A stretch of DNA of 29,414 nt from Welwitschia mirabilis. Its lineage: Eukaryota > Gnetophyta > Gnetopsida > Welwitschiales. The DNA is taken from NCBI GenBank assembly GCA_051453625.1, contig JBOZIK010000001.1:86106203-86135616 (forward strand), given 5' to 3'. The notes below the pieces were generated by a model that ran no database searches, was not told the DNA's origin, and saw only the letters and a program-made list of their open reading frames with translations. Positions 11,731 to 20,699 of this stretch are shown in pieces. Position 1 is the first letter of the stretch, and every line of letters begins with the position of its first letter. The translations under genes were made by a program, and so were the position numbers.

Positions 11731-12631
11731 CAAGTAGAGTTAAAAATACGTACTTAAATTCTTTAAATTTTAAGTATTCTAATTATGAGCCATGAACGTA
11801 TGATAATAGCTAGATGGTGGGTGATTTAAATTCTAACTTTTATCTCTAGCAAGTTGTACTATCAAGAAAGAATTCCTAAACATTAAGTTTAATGGTATTT
11901 ATGAAGGGTCTACTTAGGGGAAATTATTGGCTACATTATTTTAATTTTTCACTATATATTAGCTACGGTAGAAGGAATTTAATTGGTTTATTAGTTTTTT
12001 ATTAGATCATGGCATATTGAAAGAGAATTGAAAACTGGATTAGTCATTTAGGTTTTGTTGTTGAAAAGAAGATACTTGTTCTTTTTGAGTGTTGTCATGG
12101 GATTAGTTTTCATGTGGGATTCTCTGCTCTTCATTTCTCTTAGTGTAGGGATCCATGTTATTATATAGTTTTCTAATTAATCTACCTGATTTATCTCACA
12201 TTAAAGGTATGCAAGGTTCAAACAAGTTTAAAATAAATTATAAATAGGTTTTAAATAGAGCCTAAATGACATAATATTTTTAAAGTTTTGATAGAAGATT
12301 CAAGAAAAAAACTAAAAAGAGTTTATAGAGAAAAACTAGTAGCATCAATTAGGAAAGTAAACAAAACTAGTTTAAATTTAAATTCTCATTCTGAAAAGCT
12401 CTAGCAGTATCATCATGTATCATCATGTTTAAATAAAATAATCTAAGTAATGAAGTAATAAAATTTTTTTACAAAAGATAAAAACCAGAAGAAAATTAAA
12501 TTAAAACTAATGGGAAGAAAGTCCTCAACATTTTTCATTTTTAGTGTCTAAAATAGAAAATTCATAAAATAAACTAAATAGAAAATTAAACTATTGAATT
12601 AAAGAAAGTAAAGATATTCATTGAAGTACTT
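11731..12631 (-). other. element 1 gag N-terminus and leader, unreadable
   Basis: Between the LTR B edge and the gag core I find only stop-rich sequence on both strands. A PBS is expected just left of 12632 on the minus strand, but no good tRNA 3'-end complement is visible. It may be mutated, or the LTR edge may be a few bases off. Confidence 0.35.
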
Positions 12632-13341
12632 TGAATTGGACTTATACTACGCAAATACTCATTATTATTCTCTGCATAGGGATAATCAAGGTAACTAACA
12701 TAAATTACATAAGTCTTACTCATCTCACAAGTGAAATTAAAGAAAGGGAAAACAAAGAATTGAGAGAAGTGTAAAACTTTATTTAAAGAGGTAGGAAATC
12801 AAGAAAACTCTAAAGTTTAACATAACTTGTCCATTAGCAATTCTTTACTCTAGTGATATTGTACAATTTCTTGAAACATCCTTCAAATTATCAATTAATA
12901 ATAGCTTAAGTTATTGTGACATAATCTCATTTAACATATCAGAATTAATGAATTTAAAAGTCATTTATTCCTTTATAACCATTAAATAGGAATGAAAAGT
13001 AAGGACTAAAAGTACTCAAAATCCATCAAGTAAAAGAGTATTAGACTAAGTAAATTAATAAACTCACTCAGTAATAAAGTAACTTAATAATGTAGGTTCA
13101 TTAAGCATTAAACATATGAAGCTATTAATAACTCAAAATCAAAATAAATATGGACTTTGTATTAAATCAAGAGAAACCCATTAAATCAAAGGAATAAGAA
13201 AGAAGTTGTAAGACTCCTTAAGCTATCCTTGAAGTAAGTTCACTCCTCAAAGAAAGTGCAAAGGAAGTCATGTCTACTTAACACTATAAAGGTTCTATTA
13301 TTTCATCAAAACAAAGGAAATTTATAAATGAGGGCTTAAGG

Positions 13342-13353
13342 CCCTTTTATAGG
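13342..13353 (-). promoter_or_regulatory. TATA box of LTR B (left overlap copy)
   Basis: The minus strand reads CCTATAAAAGGG, a strong plant TATA box, followed by GCCTTAAGCCC. It is the expected promoter of minus-strand element 1. The second assembly copy is at 13811-13822. Confidence 0.6.
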
Positions 13354-13434
13354 TGTGAGGTGATTAAGATCCTTTGTCTTCTAACATTAAGAGAATCTTC
13401 ATATTTTAATATTTCGTAGATAATATTTTGTTTT

Positions 13435-13568
13435 GTAGCATTTGGTAGAGGTTATTTGATAGGGTTAGGTAGATAAGATTCTACCCTATAGCATTAGGTA
13501 TAGTCTTTATCATTTAGTAGTTAGTAGATGTTATCTTATAGCATTTAATGTAGATTATCGTATAGCAT
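13435..13568 (-). repeat. degenerate AGCATT tandem repeat in LTR B U3
   Basis: The plus strand repeats AGCATTTGGTAGAGG-like units (AGCATT/CATTTA followed by GTAGA and TTATC) every 22-28 bp, four to five times. It lies just upstream of the TATA box relative to element 1, where LTRs often carry enhancer repeats. LTR A keeps only one clear unit (near 6961). Confidence 0.45.
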
Positions 13569-13668
13569 NNNNNNNNNNNNNNNNNNNNNNNNNNNNNNNN
13601 NNNNNNNNNNNNNNNNNNNNNNNNNNNNNNNNNNNNNNNNNNNNNNNNNNNNNNNNNNNNNNNNNNNN
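13569..13668. other. 100 N gap between unmerged overlapping contigs
   Basis: Exactly 100 Ns, with 13202-13568 repeated at 13669-14036. Confidence 0.9.
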
Positions 13669-14036
13669 AGAAGTTAGTAAGACTCCCTAAGCTATCCTTG
13701 AAGCAAGTTCACTCCTCAAAGAAAGTGCAAAGGAAGTCATGTCTACTTAACACTCTAAAGGTTCTATTATTTCATCAAAACAAAGAAAATTTATAAATGA
13801 GGGCTTAAGGCCCTTTTATAGGTGTAAGGTGATTAAGATCCTTTGTCTTTTAACATTAAGAGAATCTTCATATTTTAATATTTCGTAGATAAGATTTTGT
13901 TTTTTAGCATTTGGTAGAGGTTATTTGATAGGGTTAGGTAGACAAGATTCTATCCTATAGCATTAGGTATAGTCTTTATCATTTAGTAGTTAGTAGATGT
14001 TGTCTTATAGCATTTAATGTAGATTGTCGTATAGCA
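13669..14036 (+). repeat. right copy of ~367 bp duplication at the 13569 gap
   Basis: It matches 13202-13568 and then continues into unique LTR B sequence (TAGATGGAACC...). It includes second copies of the TATA box and the AGCATT repeat. Confidence 0.85.
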
Positions 14037-14148
14037 TTAGATGGAACCTTCATTATGATAATTCCAATATGTAACCTTTGGAACTATATTACTCTAGCAA
14101 CTAGTATTACTACTATATGTCTCTAATGTCACCTCCACAAGCCTCTAC

Positions 14149-14153
14149 ACATG
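14149..14153 (+). repeat. target-site duplication ACATG, left
   Basis: ACATG lies immediately before the TG of the left LTR and again immediately after the CA of both right LTR copies (26257-26261 and 27126-27130). Five bases is the normal Ty3/gypsy target duplication. Confidence 0.9.
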
Positions 14154-14565
14154 TGTAATATTGCAAATTCACCAATTGAAAAAGAAGTATGTTAAGATGC
14201 TAAATAACTGTGATTAATGAGCTGTCATGAATGGATGTAACTCAAAGATGGAAAGCTATGTCCTTTGTCTATTCTATAAAAGCCTATGGAATTAGGAAGG
14301 GTTGGATTAACTAGGTGGATTAGGTGATGATAATCTTGGCTAATTCTTAACAATCCCAAGAGAAGCACTTAGGTCATGGCCCACATCTTTACCTTTTATC
14401 ACTACTCCAAGGCTATTGGCTAAATGATAAGAAATGTAATTCGTTGTTTCTAATAATAGAGTCTACTTTTGTCAAATGATTCCTTGTTATTCTTATTGAT
14501 CTTAGTGTATTATTTTATATTTTTTTATGCAAAGTAATTCAAGAATAGTAAAATAAAATATTACA
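14154..14565 (+). repeat. element 2 5' LTR (412 bp)
   Basis: It starts TGTAATATTGC and ends AATATTACA, so the ends form a short inverted repeat and the canonical TG...CA. It aligns along its length with 25840-26256. By eye roughly a fifth or more of positions differ, which indicates an old insertion. U3 is about 120 bp, up to a TATA box at 14274. Confidence 0.9.
14274..14283 (+). promoter_or_regulatory. TATA box of element 2 5' LTR
   Basis: CTATAAAAGC lies about 120 bp into the LTR, the usual place for the U3 promoter. In the 3' LTR copies the matching bases read CCATAAAATC. Confidence 0.6.
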
Positions 14566-14567
14566 TT

Positions 14568-14580
14568 TGATATTAGAGCC
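14568..14580 (+). promoter_or_regulatory. primer-binding site, initiator tRNA-Met type
   Basis: TGATATTAGAGCC begins two bases after the LTR's terminal CA. It differs from the common plant iMet PBS TGGTATCAGAGCC by one G-to-A and one C-to-T change, both of the deamination type. It primes minus-strand DNA synthesis and fixes the element's orientation. Confidence 0.85.
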
Positions 14581-14739
14581 AATAATAAGTAGTAAACCAT
14601 TACTTCAAAGAAACATAAGAAAGAAAATTAGTTTTTTAATAAGCAAATTTTTGTATTAATAAAATAAGCTAAATGGTAATAAATACATAAAATAAGCTAT
14701 GATAAAAAGGGAAAAAACAAGGTGCTAGTAAAAATTATG
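14581..14739 (+). other. element 2 leader start
   Basis: Stop-rich, A-rich sequence follows the PBS and I see no motif in it. It separates the PBS from the antisense coding-like block. Confidence 0.4.
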
Positions 14740-15552
14740 GTGTATGATGCCTTGCATAGTTAATTATGGATCACTATTGAGGAGGAAGAAAATCCTCCAT
14801 GGAGAATAGAAGTAAATTGTAATCCTTCATCCCTTGAATAAAAGGCTCCATGCCACTTGGAATGACATCCATACTAGTAGGTTGATGATGAACCCCCATA
14901 GCACTAATTTCAATTGAAGTAGAACCTAAAATCTTCTCCAATAATGAGATATGACCTCTTATAGACCTTCCTTTAAAGCTTGCTATAAGCCATTAGGGGT
15001 CCTAATAGATGATTTTTTAAAAGCTTTCTATTATGGTATAATATATTAATATCATTAATTATAATTGTCAAATGGTCTGCATAAGCCTGAATGATCCTCT
15101 TACATTTGGCTAGAAAAGTAGACAACATAGTATGACTATCTTCTAATGTAGTAATCTGGGACGCATCTATTCATTATCTCTTCTCTAATAGTTATATGTT
15201 TTCCACTTAATTCTCGAGCATCCAGAGGGAATCACTTATGGATTTCCACTCTTTCATCTCATGTTGAACCATATAATAAAAAAAATTCTAGCATGTTAAT
15301 TAAATTGTAAAAGTCTCAGAGTGGGGTGAGCCATTCACACTGTGAAGAGGAATGGGAAGTGAACCTAGTAGAGCAGTTGCACTCAAAATCCCATGGAAAA
15401 TTCATCATGTTGAAGTAACAATAAGAGTAGACATCATCCAAGTGAGATAGATGAGTAACTTGCATATACAAGAGGCTAGAAAGGGATTGATATTTTCCCA
15501 ACTGATCCATCAGCTTCTTAACCTTAGGATATAGGGCTTTCATCACTAACAA
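14740..15552 (-). pseudogene. antisense coding-like block, 3' part, unknown
   Basis: A 78-codon minus-strand open frame spans 15316-15552 (start MLVMKALYPKVKKLMDQLGK). Further left, the minus strand gives broken fragments such as TFLAKCKRIIQAYADHLTII and ILYHNRKLLKNHLLGPLM, rich in heptad-like Leu/Ile/Lys and possibly coiled coil. An end near 14740 is suggested by EDFLPPQ followed by TAG. I do not recognise a family. It runs opposite to element 2's own gag-pol. Candidates are a known class of antisense ORF in large plant gypsy elements, a nested element or a captured host gene. Confidence 0.35.
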
Positions 15553-15553
15553 A
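15508..15553 (+). repeat. 46 bp overlap pair at the 15554 gap (left copy)
   Basis: CATCAGCTTCTTAACC... ends flush with the N-run and is repeated at 15654-15699 with two substitutions. Confidence 0.85.
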
Positions 15554-15653
15554 NNNNNNNNNNNNNNNNNNNNNNNNNNNNNNNNNNNNNNNNNNNNNNN
15601 NNNNNNNNNNNNNNNNNNNNNNNNNNNNNNNNNNNNNNNNNNNNNNNNNNNNN
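15554..15653. other. 100 N gap between unmerged overlapping contigs
   Basis: Exactly 100 Ns between the 46 bp copies. Confidence 0.9.
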
Positions 15654-15699
15654 CATCAACTTCTTAACCTTAGGATATAGGGCTTTCACCACTAACAAA
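15654..15699 (+). repeat. 46 bp overlap pair at the 15554 gap (right copy)
   Basis: CATCAACTTCTTAACC... repeats 15508-15553 and continues into new sequence. Confidence 0.85.
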
Positions 15700-16658
15700 A
15701 GCTAATATGTATGGTAAGACATCTAATCCTACTTATTGAAAATGGATTATGGAGCTATAGGTGAATGATGAGAAGGCTATAGAGATGGAAGAGCAACAGA
15801 CAGACTTTGATCTAAAGTATAAAAGTAGGGGGTTGAATAGGACATATCCCTAGAAATAATAAATTCATGAATAAGCTAGTAAAAGATATAGAAGAAAAGG
15901 AGTCACTTAGTACTATACAATCTTTCCTTAGCTTATGAAGACAGATCTTATTCAGAGATCATGGAGTAAAATCTAGATCATCCTCAACCAGGATCTCTAA
16001 GTGTGAAACCCAAAATGAACAAAATTAAAAATAATGCTTAGTAAAAATAGCATACTAATTCAAGATAATTTAAAAAGTGGTAAATTTGAAACTGAGATAA
16101 TACCCCACAGGGCCAGTGTTGCTAGACAAAGCTAAGGGGTACCCCCTCTTCCTAAGCATCCTCAAGTTTTAAATGATTAATTAGAGCCTTTTCACATTTT
16201 TTATGGGAAGAGTCATAGGATCCCAATACCTTATACATCTATAAATAATAATAAATAATTATAGAGTTATTGAAAATACACTTATTACCCACACATTTAA
16301 TGCAAAGGCTCATAACTTAAACAGAATAGAAACAGTACCTTGGGATGTTTTTCCAGGGGTCATAGTTCCCAAAACCTTCACCCTTCATAGATGAAGAAGA
16401 ATGAGAGTGGATCAAGGATCAAGAAAGAATTTCATGAGGGAAGAAAATAAAAGATGAATCTACAGTTTAAGACCTGAAGGGCTATAATCTGCATAAACCT
16501 CTAAAACAAAAATACAAATCTAATAAGATGTGTGCACAAAAACATTTACTCCTATCACAATTTTTCTTCATGCAAGTTAACTAAGAAAAAGTATATAAAC
16601 ACATAATAGAATTCCAATACAAAGAAATCTGACTAGCTAAAAACGGCAATAACTAAAT
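15700..16658 (-). pseudogene. antisense block, middle part, intron-like
   Basis: There is no long open frame. The minus strand shows short protein-like pieces (e.g. SSMKGEGFGNYDPWKN near 16340-16400) and several pyrimidine tracts ending in AG. One is TTTTTGTTTTAG followed by AGG near 16500; another is TTTGGGTTTCACACTTAG near 15995. These resemble plant 3' splice sites, so this may be the exon-intron middle of the gene whose ends lie at about 17476 and 14740. This is inference from weak signals; random AT-rich sequence also makes such sites. Confidence 0.25.
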
Positions 16659-16799
16659 TATGTAAGTTGGGATTTCACTCACTCAATCATGTAGGAAGGC
16701 CCTACCTATGATTAGTTCTCCATAAACTACAACGTAGAGGGTAGTAAAGTTGATAGTGAATACCTTATGGCAGTGAATATCCTCCTCCCACATACCAAA
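16659..16799 (+). repeat. 141 bp overlap pair at the 16800 gap (left copy)
   Basis: TATGTAAGTTGGGATTTC... is repeated at 16900-17040 with a few percent differences and ends flush with the N-run. Confidence 0.85.
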
Positions 16800-16899
16800 N
16801 NNNNNNNNNNNNNNNNNNNNNNNNNNNNNNNNNNNNNNNNNNNNNNNNNNNNNNNNNNNNNNNNNNNNNNNNNNNNNNNNNNNNNNNNNNNNNNNNNNN
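16800..16899. other. 100 N gap between unmerged overlapping contigs
   Basis: Exactly 100 Ns between the 141 bp copies. Confidence 0.9.
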
Positions 16900-17040
16900 T
16901 ATGTAAGTTGGGATTTCACTCACTCAATCATGTAGGAAGGCCCTGCCTATGATTAGTTCTTCATAAACTGCAAAGTAGAGGGTGGTAAAGTTGATAGTGA
17001 ATACCCTTTGGTAGTGAATATCCTCCTCCCACATATAAAA
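16900..17040 (+). repeat. 141 bp overlap pair at the 16800 gap (right copy)
   Basis: It repeats 16659-16799 and continues into the antisense open frame. Confidence 0.85.
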
Positions 17041-17101
17041 AAAATTATCTAATTGATTAGCCATGTAATAATGGAAATTCTCCTCAAAGAAAGAGATATT
17101 T

Positions 17102-17158
17102 AGAGGAATATGATCATATTGACTCAATTCAAAAACTAACCTGATACTTTCTTCAAAA
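17102..17158 (+). repeat. 57 bp overlap pair at the 17159 gap (left copy)
   Basis: AGAGGAATATGATCATATTG... is repeated at 17259-17315 with one substitution. Confidence 0.85.
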
Positions 17159-17258
17159 NNNNNNNNNNNNNNNNNNNNNNNNNNNNNNNNNNNNNNNNNN
17201 NNNNNNNNNNNNNNNNNNNNNNNNNNNNNNNNNNNNNNNNNNNNNNNNNNNNNNNNNN
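17159..17258. other. 100 N gap between unmerged overlapping contigs
   Basis: Exactly 100 Ns between the 57 bp copies. Confidence 0.9.
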
Positions 17259-17315
17259 AGAGGAATATGATCATATTGACTCAATTCAAACACTAACCTG
17301 ATACTTTCTTCAAAA
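17259..17315 (+). repeat. 57 bp overlap pair at the 17159 gap (right copy)
   Basis: It repeats 17102-17158 and continues in the same antisense reading frame. Confidence 0.85.
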
Positions 17316-17465
17316 ACCTTGATTGAACCATGATGAGAATGGATGATGGTAGTTGTACAAGGATTGAAAGAGGAATATAGAGAGTCAAGGATGAAAAGAA
17401 TAGCAAAGTGATGAAGACAGAAACAAGGGAAACCACATAGTGTCAAAATATTAAAGTAAAAAATC

Positions 17466-17770
17466 CATGAAAACACCTACTCTATGGCTCATTATTGGAT
17501 TTTTAGTTTAATAGCATGATATTTGTAGAATTCTAAGAAATGATAGGATAAAGTCTCTAAGCCATATCTTAATTAGGAAGAAGTTGCAATTGTAAACATT
17601 GGGGAAGAGCTTCTATTTGTAACAAATGCAGACTACAACAAGACCTATATAAAAATATATAAAATTAGAAAGAAATAATATAGAGGTACCACATGGAAAA
17701 ATAAAAGAAGAAAAAGGAAGAAAAAGCGACTGGATTGACTATGATTCATAAGGAAAGCAAGGTAAAAATG
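17466..17770 (+). repeat. 305 bp overlap pair at the 17771 gap (left copy)
   Basis: CATGAAAACACCTACTC... is repeated at 17871-18176 and ends flush with the N-run. No coding content is recognised. It lies just upstream of the antisense ORF. Confidence 0.85.
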
Positions 17771-17870
17771 NNNNNNNNNNNNNNNNNNNNNNNNNNNNNN
17801 NNNNNNNNNNNNNNNNNNNNNNNNNNNNNNNNNNNNNNNNNNNNNNNNNNNNNNNNNNNNNNNNNNNNNN
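17771..17870. other. 100 N gap between unmerged overlapping contigs
   Basis: Exactly 100 Ns between the 305 bp copies. Confidence 0.9.
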
Positions 17871-18176
17871 CATGAAAACACCTACTCTATGGATCATTAT
17901 TGGATTTTTACTTTAATAGCCTAATATTTCTAGAATTCTAAGGAATGGTAGGATAAAGTATCTAAGCCATATCTTAATTAGGAAGAAGTTGCAATTGTGA
18001 ACATTGTGGAAGAGCTTCTATTTGTAACAAATGTAGACTATAACAAGACCTATACAAAAATATATAAAATTCGAAAAAAAATAATATAGAGGTACCACAT
18101 GGAAAAATAGAAGAAGAAAAAGGAAGAAAAATCTATCGAATTGACTATGATTCATAAGGAAAATGAGCTAAGAATG
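17871..18176 (+). repeat. 305 bp overlap pair at the 17771 gap (right copy)
   Basis: It repeats 17466-17770 with several percent differences and then continues toward the minisatellite. Confidence 0.85.
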
Positions 18177-18204
18177 AGGTGTTCATAAGAGTATTTCTAA
18201 TAGT

Positions 18205-18320
18205 TAACCTAAGATTAACTAAACCCTATGAGTAAATATAATCATAGTTAATTAATCCATAATTAAATATAATTAAATTAAAATTAAATACAGTTAAATT
18301 AAGGTTAACCTATAGTTGGG
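18205..18320. repeat. TTAA-rich low-complexity tract
   Basis: Repeated AATTAAA / GTTAAATTA words, with only scattered G and C, precede the minisatellite. A second version appears at 19073-19140 through the contig overlap. Confidence 0.5.
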
Positions 18321-18972
18321 TGATAAGTATTACCCCATGATAATAATAGATTCTAAAGAACCACTGTCACATTCTAAGTGTCAAATGTTTCACTAAAAAG
18401 CCTAAAATCACACTTAAGTACCTAATGTTACACTTATATTTTTGACATTATTCTTACCACTTGCCTACCTCTGATAGGTTCTTCTTAGTCTCAGTGATGA
18501 CTACGCCCTCCATCTTGTCTCACAACGAGGTCTCAATGTTGCACTTCAATTTCCAACATTACATTTGGATGTCTGACNNNNNNNNNNTAATGTTTGATAT
18601 TATACTTAAATGTCTGACATTACACTTTGATACTCGACATCGTCCTTACCTCTACAAGCTTCTAGAACCTCCCATTCACCCCTATAAGTCATTTGTTCAT
18701 CTCTTACCTACTTGTACAAGAAGGATTTGATGTCAAACTTAGGTATCAAATGTCTTAATCTAGTATCTGATGTTACACTTAGGTGAATGACATTACACTA
18801 GAGGCTATAGTAGCCTAATGTCCCTTAAAATACTTAAGTACTTCTTGTTTTAGTATGACATGATCCTTGGACAACATGGCTAATGTTACATGGAGGTATC
18901 CAACATTGCACTTGAGTGTCTAACGTTGCACTTGGGTTTTGAACACATCCATCACCTCCAACACAACATGTG
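18248..18972 (+). repeat. 725 bp overlap pair at the 18973 gap (left copy)
   Basis: It is repeated at 19073-19795. The copies differ by roughly 5% where I compared them. It includes most of the first minisatellite block and the 10 N gap. Confidence 0.85.
18578..18587. other. 10 N gap
   Basis: The intact overlap copy has nine bases (ATCGCCTTT) at the matching place after GTCTGAC (about 19402-19410), so this short gap is correctly sized. No flanking duplication. Confidence 0.85.
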
Positions 18973-19072
18973 NNNNNNNNNNNNNNNNNNNNNNNNNNNN
19001 NNNNNNNNNNNNNNNNNNNNNNNNNNNNNNNNNNNNNNNNNNNNNNNNNNNNNNNNNNNNNNNNNNNNNNNN
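18973..19072. other. 100 N gap between unmerged overlapping contigs
   Basis: Exactly 100 Ns between the ~725 bp copies. Confidence 0.9.
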
Positions 19073-19795
19073 TTAACTAACCCATAATTAAATATAATTA
19101 AATTAAAATTAACTACAGTTAAATTAAGGTTAAACTATAGTTAGGTGATAAGTATTACCCCATGATAACAATAGATTCTAAAGAACCAATGTCACATTAT
19201 AAGTGTCAAATGTTTCACTAAAAAGCCTAAAATCATACTTAAGTACCTAATGTCACACTTATATTTTTGACATTATTCTTTCCACTTGCCTACCTCTGAT
19301 AGGTCCTTCTTAGTCTCAGTGATGACTATGCCCTCCAACTTGTTTCACAACGAGGTCTCAATGTTACATTTCAATTTTCAACATTACATTTGGATGTCTG
19401 ACATCGCCTTTTAATTTTGATATTACACTTAAATGTTTGATATTACACTTTAATACTCGACATTGTCCTTACCTCTACAAGTTTCTAGAACCTTCCATAC
19501 ACCCCTAGAAGTCATTTGTACTTCTCTCACCTACTTGTACAAGAAGGCTTCGATGTCAAACTTAGGTATCGAATGTCGCAATCTAGTATCCGATGTCACA
19601 CTTGAGTGAATGACATTACACTGGAGGCTATGATAGCCTAATGTCCCTTAAAATACTTAAGTACTTCTTGTTTTAGTATGACATGGTTCACAGACAACAT
19701 GGCTAATGTTACATGGAGGTATCCAACATTGCACTTGAGTGTCTAATGTTGCACTTGGGTTTTGAACACATCCATCACATCCAACACAACATGTG
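19073..19795 (+). repeat. 725 bp overlap pair at the 18973 gap (right copy)
   Basis: It repeats 18248-18972 and continues at ATGCCTTGACATGC into further minisatellite units. Confidence 0.85.
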
Positions 19796-19914
19796 ATGCC
19801 TTGACATGCTTACAACAATAGCCTTTGACATCACACTCAGGTACCTAACATTGTACTTGAGGGCTCAACATCACATTTACTCCCATAGGACCTTTATACA
19901 TTCCATTCATCCTG

Positions 19915-20237
19915 GCACTAACTAGACATGCTTGTGCTTACTTTAAAACCAAACTCCATAGTTACATAAGGGTATCTAATATTGCACTTATCTATTTGAC
20001 ATTATACTTGAACATCTAATGTTGCACCTTAGTCATCATGCATAGGAAACATCCAACATTACACTTGAAACACTTAGTAACATGCACCCTTAGCAATTAT
20101 CTCAAAATAAAATACATAATTAAGGATTATTATAACAACCACTAGTAGCCCTTATAACTATTTTTATAACTACTATTTAGTTACAGGTACCTAACTATTG
20201 CAGCAATACCCAAAAGGGACATAATACCACTCGAAGA
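19915..20237 (+). repeat. 323 bp overlap pair at the 20238 gap (left copy)
   Basis: GCACTAACTAGACATGC... is repeated at 20338-20660. Both copies are 323 bp and the left ends flush with the N-run. Confidence 0.85.
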
Positions 20238-20337
20238 NNNNNNNNNNNNNNNNNNNNNNNNNNNNNNNNNNNNNNNNNNNNNNNNNNNNNNNNNNNNNNN
20301 NNNNNNNNNNNNNNNNNNNNNNNNNNNNNNNNNNNNN
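20238..20337. other. 100 N gap between unmerged overlapping contigs
   Basis: Exactly 100 Ns between the 323 bp copies. Confidence 0.9.
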
Positions 20338-20660
20338 GCACTAACTAGACATGCTTGTGCTTACTTCAAAACCAAACTCCATAGTTACATAAGGGTATCT
20401 AATATTGCACTTATCTATCTGATATTATACTTGAACATCTAACTTTGCACCTTAGTCGTCATGCATAGACAACATCCAACATCACACTTAAAACATTTAG
20501 TAACATGCACCCTTAGCAATTATCGTAAAATGGAATACATAATTAAGGATTATTATAACAACCACTAACAGCCCTTATAACTATTTTTATAACTACCATT
20601 TAGTTACAGGTACCTAAATATTGCAGTAATACCATAAAAGGACATAATACCACTCGAAGA
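20338..20660 (+). repeat. 323 bp overlap pair at the 20238 gap (right copy)
   Basis: It repeats 19915-20237, including the last minisatellite units, then continues into the gag region. Confidence 0.85.
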
Positions 20661-20699
20661 AAGGGAGGATTACATGTAGAAGAAGAGTAATTAAGGAGA

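Larger units (their letters stand above)
13202..13568 (+). repeat. left copy of ~367 bp duplication at the 13569 gap
   Basis: It is repeated at 13669-14036 with a few substitutions. It ends flush with the N-run, the signature of an unmerged contig overlap. Confidence 0.85.
12632..14153 (-). repeat. LTR B part 1: 5' LTR of element 1, leader side
   Basis: It aligns in the same orientation with LTR A from 5128 (TGAATTGG against TGAACTAA) through the TATA box to the ACATG site where element 2 begins. The internal length includes a 367 bp unmerged overlap and a 100 N gap; without them this part is about 1.06 kb, close to the matching part of LTR A. The rest of the LTR resumes at 27126. Confidence 0.7.
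16924..17476 (-). pseudogene. antisense ORF, 5' part, unknown protein
   Basis: Two minus-strand frames meet at the 17159-17258 gap: 17476 down to the gap, and from the gap down to a stop at 16924. The 57 bp on each side of the gap is the same sequence in the same frame (FEESIRLVFELSQYDHIP). Counting it once gives one continuous frame of about 131 codons (553 - 157 = 396 nt), the longest uninterrupted coding stretch in the window. It begins MFSWIFYFNILTLCGF with a hydrophobic N-terminus, has an acidic/aromatic middle (ISFFEENFHYYMANQL) and ends RAFLHD. A diverged second copy of its last 39 codons lies left of the 16800 gap. The family is not recognised; gypsy-associated antisense ORFs of plants are a guess. 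Confidence 0.4.
18350..20100. repeat. degenerate 20 bp minisatellite (interrupted array)
   Basis: Units such as CTAACATTGCACTTGAGTGT recur with a strict 20 bp spacing. Examples are 18352-18470 (five units), 18590-18650, 18760-18800, 18897-18937 and the copies at 19190-19760, then 19825-19880 and 19975-20065. The core is [A/G]A[C/T][A/G]TT[A/G]CACTT. Runs of two to five units are separated by spacers of about 50-100 bp. Twenty is not a multiple of three, so three units make a 60 nt coding period. On the minus strand this would read as a 20-residue repeat around KCNV and VQC. Only fragments are open now. Part of the length is assembly duplication. Confidence 0.75.

Noticed and set aside
18461-19087. 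Plus-strand open frames in the minisatellite
   Set aside because: They come from the 60 nt coding period of the repeat and are interrupted by gaps and stops. There is no evidence for a protein on this strand.
18350-20100. CRISPR-like array (short repeats with spacers)
   Set aside because: The repeats are contiguous 20 bp minisatellite units with heavy drift, the spacers vary in length and partly come from assembly overlap, and the DNA is plant-like with no cas genes.
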